Assembly (NCBI GenBank): GCA_021821465.1
Contig: JAKACM010000030.1
Span: 1 to 45,574 of the forward strand
Source: Bacillota bacterium
Lineage (GTDB): Bacteria > Bacillota > Sulfobacillia > Sulfobacillales > Sulfobacillaceae
Direction: 5' to 3'
DNA length: 45,574 nt
The notes beneath the pieces were generated by a model. It was not told the DNA's origin. It did not search any database and was given only the letters and a program-made list of their open reading frames with translations. A program made the translations under genes and the position numbers. Below, in pieces: positions 41,467 to 45,574 of this stretch (its first letter is position 1; every line of letters starts with the position of its first letter).

Positions 41467-41502
41467 GATGATAAATCACATATTGCGGAGTGATTTATCA
41501 TC
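41467..41502. promoter_or_regulatory. 13-bp perfect inverted repeat upstream of the decarboxylase-tmk operon
   Basis: Arms GATGATAAATCAC and GTGATTTATCATC flank a ten-base spacer. It lies about 70 bases before the decarboxylase start. No T-tract follows on either strand, so an operator or an RNA-level control hairpin is favoured over a terminator. Confidence 0.5.
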
Positions 41503-41693
41503 GCCTTGATCTCCAGATCTTGGTCGGCAAGGAATCCAGCCTTTTCATTGGTATTCTTAGGCTTGGTCCCCCGCAAGGGGTTCCCCTTACATTTCTCGCT
41601 CTACCCCCCTTCCGGCTCTCCTTACTTTGACTTCACCCTCCATATATCTTTCGCTTTCGCATGTACAATCCCCCACTCGGCATGCTATGGGGA

Positions 41694-43106
41694 TCACCAT
41701 GAACCTCGATGTTGAAATAATATGGCCGTCTTGGTCCTCACCACCGGTTTCCATTCGGCCGAGTGGGACAGCAGATAGGTAGCTACCGCCGTCTTAGGAG
41801 CCCACAACACATATCGCACATTATACTCTTTCCAGATCGAATTGGGATTTTTCGTCAACTGTTTGACGGATGTGTACTGACCAATCTGATGCCCCTGCAA
41901 ATAAAAGTCTGTGCGCCCGTCAATAAACACCGGAATGTGACGAGAAATGAGATATCCTCCCCAAGAATACATATTAAAGACATGACCGTGATGGGTTTCG
42001 AGGTAATTGGCAGCCAAGACGGGTTCCCCTAAGGGTTTTCCCGGAGGAATCACCGGATTTATCAGAACGAGAATAACACTCAGAGTCAAAAGAATGGGAG
42101 TCACCAATAATCCCTTTACCCGTGAAAAAGGCCAGTTTCTGGTCATAGCTCCCAAAAGAATAGGCCATTCTATCGCAAAATAGGGCAAAAACCGAACAGA
42201 TTTCATCGTGGCATAAAATAACCCGGCGACCAGAAAAAAATCCGGCCAGACTACTTTTTTCCGCCCAAAAACCATAAGCAAGACTAAAATAAACATTGGG
42301 ACCAGAATCATCACCACGAAGAATATATAGTGAAAGTTCGGGGATTGCCACTCCGCAATAATCCCCGCGATCCGGCGGGAAAACGTAACATGCCATGAAT
42401 AAGTCCATAAACCAGGGCCGTTGCCATTGACAAATGAGGCCAAAACCGCTGTTCCCAACACTGAAATCCACAATTTAGGCGATAGACGAGTTGGTGGTGT
42501 ATTCACCCTCAGTGTGTTAATGGGAATAATCATCCACATTCCTTCCAGCACCAAAAGCAAAAACCCTAAGAGAAAGCTGCCGTGAATATTCGTCCATACC
42601 CACAACAAAGGCACTGCCCACCACAACTTCTGAGGTTTCGTTCTTCCCTGCCACAAGATAATTAACATCCAAACCATAAAGACATAGCTGACGCTCTGAG
42701 GTCGGTCTTTGACAAATGGCAACCAACCGGGTGTGGCGGCCAAAATCAATAGGCCATTTTTAATCCCGGTAATCCCCCTTAACCACAGAAGCCAAGATAA
42801 AGATACGATGAGAAGTGTTCCCAACCCTGCCGACATCACCCAAAAACCGACAGGTCCCAGGAAGTTCACCAAGGCCGCCAAGATCACTTCATATCCCCAT
42901 TCCTCGGTAACCCAGGGCTTGTGATAGAGGGTGTAAGAAAATACATCACGGTGCAAAATCATCTGGTGGGCAATCATGTAACGACCTGCGGCCAACTGCC
43001 AAAAGACATCGCCTGAGAGCCCGTTATGAAGGCTCTGGGCCCAAAAAAAACCGGATGCCAAGAACAACAGGGCAACATACATGATCCGGTGATCAGTTCG
43101 TGTCAT
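41694..43106 (-). CDS. Polytopic membrane protein, possibly a GT-C-type glycosyltransferase
   Basis: This is a membrane protein of about 470 residues with roughly ten hydrophobic segments. The layout suggests a GT-C glycosyltransferase: an N-terminal membrane segment, an early outside loop with acidic residues (SGDVFWQLAAGRY, YHKPWVTEEWGYE), many membrane spans, and a C-terminal soluble part (YLISRHIPVFIDGRTDFYLQG...VRYVLWAP). The donor lipid sugar and the acceptor are unknown. The ATG at 43106 has AGGAG eleven bases upstream; a frame to 43151 exists. It is divergent from the gene at 43204. Similar unnamed membrane proteins are common; the function is a guess. Confidence 0.7.
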   Translation of the reverse strand: MTRTDHRIMYVALLFLASGFFWAQSLHNGLSGDVFWQLAAGRYMIAHQMILHRDVFSYTLYHKPWVTEEWGYEVILAALVNFLGPVGFWVMSAGLGTLLIVSLSWLLWLRGITGIKNGLLILAATPGWLPFVKDRPQSVSYVFMVWMLIILWQGRTKPQKLWWAVPLLWVWTNIHGSFLLGFLLLVLEGMWMIIPINTLRVNTPPTRLSPKLWISVLGTAVLASFVNGNGPGLWTYSWHVTFSRRIAGIIAEWQSPNFHYIFFVVMILVPMFILVLLMVFGRKKVVWPDFFLVAGLFYATMKSVRFLPYFAIEWPILLGAMTRNWPFSRVKGLLVTPILLTLSVILVLINPVIPPGKPLGEPVLAANYLETHHGHVFNMYSWGGYLISRHIPVFIDGRTDFYLQGHQIGQYTSVKQLTKNPNSIWKEYNVRYVLWAPKTAVATYLLSHSAEWKPVVRTKTAILFQHRGSW

Positions 43107-43203
43107 CGCTATCAGGACTCCTAAAAATATTCTCTTATTGGTTGTTCGCAATGGGGACTAAAATGTCCTCTTTTTGAATATCACCTAACCAGGAGGGATG
43201 GAC

Positions 43204-43854
43204 ATGAAGAAGAAATTTTCGATGTCCCGAAGAACGGCGGGATGGCTGATGGCACTTTTGGCCGCGTTCGTAGTGATGCATTACGCCTACCAAAAAACAC
43301 CCGGACTGCTCAGTCAAGCGGTGACAACCGAACCGGCAATCCAAGTGGCCCTAAGAGGAGAAATCACTCATCTCCAATCAAACGCCGTCAATTTAACCTT
43401 GGAAGACCCCCACGGAAATTTGACGACATTGTCTCGAACGATACAACTCACCGGCAAGACCCAGTATCTCACGCCGGGAGAACCGCCTTTGACCGGCAAT
43501 AGCGGATTGAAATACCTTCAAAAGGGTTACCGGGTTTTTGTAAAAGGCCGGGGAACAGCCGATAACCACGTCATTGCGGATGTCGTTCACGTGTCCTTTC
43601 CACCCATTACCGGAACCCTTAGCCAACTCAGTGCCTCACAACTGAGTGTCAAGGTACCTCATCAACCGGTTCCGGCCACTATCGCTCTCACGTCACACAC
43701 AGCCATTTATGTTCCGCAGGGAAATTGGAGCCAATTCAAAGTCGGCTCTCCCATCAAAGTTTGGGTCGTTCCTATTTCGCACGGCACTCACAGCAATCTG
43801 GCGGCATTGTCGGTCATTGTTCTTTCCGCAACCTCCAATGCGCAACATTCGTAG
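43204..43854 (+). CDS. Hypothetical exported or membrane-anchored beta-rich protein
   Basis: This is a 216-residue protein not recognised as a known family. Residues 8-27 are one hydrophobic signal-anchor (AGWLMALLAAFVVMHYAY). The rest is beta-strand rich, in two similar halves that resemble small OB-like modules (IQVALRGEITHLQSNAVNLTLED; PPITGTLSQLSASQLSVKVP), as in DUF5666-type proteins. The ATG at 43204 is chosen because AGGAGG lies seven bases upstream; another ATG two codons earlier is too close. It is divergent from the membrane protein gene and ends near a G-C rich hairpin. No catalytic residues are apparent. Confidence 0.75.
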   Translation: MKKKFSMSRRTAGWLMALLAAFVVMHYAYQKTPGLLSQAVTTEPAIQVALRGEITHLQSNAVNLTLEDPHGNLTTLSRTIQLTGKTQYLTPGEPPLTGNSGLKYLQKGYRVFVKGRGTADNHVIADVVHVSFPPITGTLSQLSASQLSVKVPHQPVPATIALTSHTAIYVPQGNWSQFKVGSPIKVWVVPISHGTHSNLAALSVIVLSATSNAQHS

Positions 43855-44633
43855 AAAACGGAAAACCCGGGGCGCGCATGCCGTCTCGCCCCCGGTCTTC
43901 CAAAAAAGCCACGGCATCAGTCTTTTGCGAAACCTTAAGTCGAAGGCCGATAGAGGAGGAATACGAAGCCCCAGAACCCACTCATTTCGCACCACTGTCA
44001 TCGTCTTGAGTTTTCACTTCGTAACCATCCCATAGGATTTGACCCCTATATAGGAATAACTCATATCCGTTACAAAAAAAAATTACCCAAACTTACTCCG
44101 GCGCATTTTTATCCTTATTCTTCGCTCTCTGGACGGGTTTCCACGACAGTCCGCCGACTCTAGAGTCAGGCCGTTAACGTCACGAATATTCCCCCGGATG
44201 CCGACGCAACCGAGAAGAGGCAACACGATATGCTGGTCTTCCCGGTACCATGCCAGCTACTCTATCACGTTCTGCTCCATAGGGACACCGAACGCATTGT
44301 CATGAGGTTTTTTCCTGCTCTCCTGTCGTCACCTTGGAGAGGTTGAGGGAGTCAATGCGCTAATACGGCATGGAGTTAATACCTCATCACCCTCTGTACC
44401 AAACTTATAGCAACTTCCCGTTGAAGGTTCAAAAGCAACCTGATTTAAACACAAACAACGCTTAAGTTACCCGTGGGGTCCTCTGTTTTAGGTCCAAAGG
44501 AATCCCAGTTTTATACCGTCGAATGATTCCCGTAGTTTTTTTCCGGTTTTTCTGTGTTAACTTCCTTATCGTGACAACCGGCAGGAACATGGCGCCTGAA
44601 GGACACAAGTCCGCCCGGGCGCCAGATATCGTG
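43855..44633. other. Gene-poor stretch between the exported protein and the acyl-CoA synthetase
   Basis: About 780 bases with no recognisable gene. It starts with a hairpin (43867-43895) and is otherwise unstructured to the eye. It separates convergent genes, so no promoter is needed here. Confidence 0.5.
43867..43895. terminator. Possible bidirectional terminator hairpin
   Basis: CCGGGGCG pairs with CGCCCCCGG across a 12-base loop, with one bulge. The plus strand is followed by TCTTCC, the minus strand by TTTTCCGTTTT. It lies just after the plus-strand gene and could end transcription from either side. Confidence 0.5.
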
Positions 44634-45574
44634 TCAAGACAAGTTCGACGGTCTTGGGCCTTTTTCCCATTCCTTTTGACGAAGCTCTACCCGGCGGATT
44701 TTACCGGAAACAGTTTTAGGCAGTTCCTCAACAAATTCAACGGCCCGCGGATATTTGTAGGGGGCGCTTTGGGTTTTCACGTGATTTTGCAATTTCTCCG
44801 CCAGAACTGAGCTGGGCTCAATTCCAGACTTCAATACCACAAATGCCTTCACAATTTCTCCTCGGTCAGGATCCGGAGAGGAGACAACGGCGGCTTCCAG
44901 CACCTCCGGAAGCTCCACCAATAAAGACTCGACTTCAAAGGGGCCGATGCGGTAGCCGGCACTGATTATAACATCATCGGCACGGCCAACGAACCAAAAG
45001 TATCCTCCCTCGTCCACAAAAGCTCTGTCTCCGGTAATGTAGTAATCGCCAATGAAGCGTTTTCGGGTTTCCGCCTCGTCGTTAACGTATTCCTGAAACA
45101 AGCCGGGAGGTTTCACAGGCTTAACCTTTATGGCGATGTCGCCTTCCGTCCCCGGGGCAAGAGGCACACCGTATGAATCAATGACAGCCATATCAAATTC
45201 CGGCGCAGGTCGTCCCATTGAACCCGGTTTAATGGGACTTTCCGGCGCATTGCCGATCAGCAAAACCGTTTCCGTCTGACCATATCCGTCACGAATGTCA
45301 AAACCCACCCTCTGCCGAAAAATCTCGATGACTTCCGGATTCAAAGGCTCTCCGGCGCTGACCACCTTGCGCAAATGGGGGAATTTCCACTTCGCGAGAT
45401 CTTCTTTCACTACAAGGCGGTAAACAGTGGGCGGAGCACAAACAGAGGTGATGGGATGTGTGGATAAGATGTGTAGGAACGCTGCCGGATCAAATTTCCC
45501 GGTCATGGTATCCACGAATATGGCCGAGCCCGTCATCCACGGACCAAACAGCGAGCTCCACGCCGCTTTGGCCC
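44634..45574 (-). CDS. Acyl-CoA synthetase (AMP-forming), C-terminal part; N-terminus beyond window
   Basis: This is an ANL-superfamily enzyme that activates a carboxylic acid to its CoA ester via an acyl-AMP. The visible part has motif IRDGYGQTETVLLIGN (YGQTE), the YYITGDRAFVDEGGYFWFVGRADDVI hinge (TGD...GRxDD), and the C-terminal PKTVSGKIRRVELR with the catalytic Lys. The frame is open to the last base, with AKAAWSSLFGPW before the first internal ATG, so the gene continues upstream. It resembles medium-chain or acetyl/propionyl-type synthetases. The exact acid is not clear. Confidence 0.9.
   Translation of the reverse strand, partial: AKAAWSSLFGPWMTGSAIFVDTMTGKFDPAAFLHILSTHPITSVCAPPTVYRLVVKEDLAKWKFPHLRKVVSAGEPLNPEVIEIFRQRVGFDIRDGYGQTETVLLIGNAPESPIKPGSMGRPAPEFDMAVIDSYGVPLAPGTEGDIAIKVKPVKPPGLFQEYVNDEAETRKRFIGDYYITGDRAFVDEGGYFWFVGRADDVIISAGYRIGPFEVESLLVELPEVLEAAVVSSPDPDRGEIVKAFVVLKSGIEPSSVLAEKLQNHVKTQSAPYKYPRAVEFVEELPKTVSGKIRRVELRQKEWEKGPRPSNLS

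Noticed and set aside
41467..41502. Inverted repeat as an intrinsic terminator
   Set aside because: No T-tract follows on either strand, and it lies upstream of the operon start rather than after a gene.
44523..44810. 95-codon plus-strand frame near the right edge
   Set aside because: Its second half is antisense to the conserved C-terminus of the acyl-CoA synthetase.
1..45574. CRISPR array, insertion sequence or transposase
   Set aside because: No regularly spaced repeats, no transposase or integrase frame, and no terminal inverted repeats of IS type were seen.

Overview
The window looks like chromosome of a spore-forming, sulfur-oxidising Firmicute, most likely Sulfobacillus or a close relative. 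Three things support this. The gene order follows the Bacillus tmk-darA-holB ... abrB-metS-tatD-yabE-ksgA-veg-ispE-purR-spoVG-glmU-prs-pth-mfd-spoVT-spoVB-mazG-yabO-yabP-yabQ-divIC-yabR core. Several genes are sporulation-specific (yabP, yabQ, spoVT, spoVG, a SpoVB-like flippase). A DoxD/DoxA pair points to thiosulfate:quinone oxidoreductase. The genus is inferred from this content; it is not proven by any marker here.

Nearly everything is on the minus strand, so the operons read from high to low coordinates. From the right edge: the C-terminal part of an acyl-CoA synthetase (44634 to the edge); a divergent pair made of a secreted/anchored protein (+) and a polytopic GT-C-like membrane protein (-); then a compact replication/translation operon speA-like, tmk, darA, holB, GIY-YIG, rsmI (41396 to 37169) with short overlaps. 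Facing it are a plus-strand abrB and an SSS-family transporter. Then come doxD-doxA, metG under a T-box riboswitch, tatD, a G5/3D-domain protein, rsmA, a YkuK-like protein, veg, a cyanophycin pair (cphB, cphA), ispE, a nucleotidyltransferase, purR, ilvA, spoVG, glmU, prs, pth, mfd, spoVT, hemL, a spoVB-like gene, mazG, hup, rqcP, yabP, yabQ, a small HTH gene, divIC and yabR. The left end holds tRNA-Leu(UAA), a four-gene cluster of unknown small proteins lying between that tRNA and a degenerate copy of its 3' end, and a truncated class B penicillin-binding protein (PBP2 type).

The genes fall into working groups: cell wall and division (PBP2, divIC, glmU, spoVB-like, G5/3D protein), spore formation (yabP/yabQ, spoVT, spoVG), nucleotide supply (prs, purR, tmk, mazG), translation and rRNA/tRNA quality (metG, rsmA, rsmI, pth, rqcP), DNA repair and replication (mfd, holB, hup, tatD), and nitrogen storage (cphA/cphB). 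Regulatory signals that can be read directly include a Met T-box with its promoter, sigma-A-like promoters for veg, abrB and the transporter, a sigma-H-like promoter for spoVG, a sigma-G/F-like promoter for spoVT, and several intrinsic terminators.

The points most worth a second look are: the tRNA-flanked cluster of four unknown genes with its dyad; an apparent AUA start codon for cyanophycinase; a 13-bp perfect dyad upstream of the decarboxylase operon; a nine-codon ORF translationally coupled to ispE; the split doxD-doxA pair; and local departures from Bacillus synteny, such as ilvA where yabJ/ridA would be and no ricT, rnmV or ctc.
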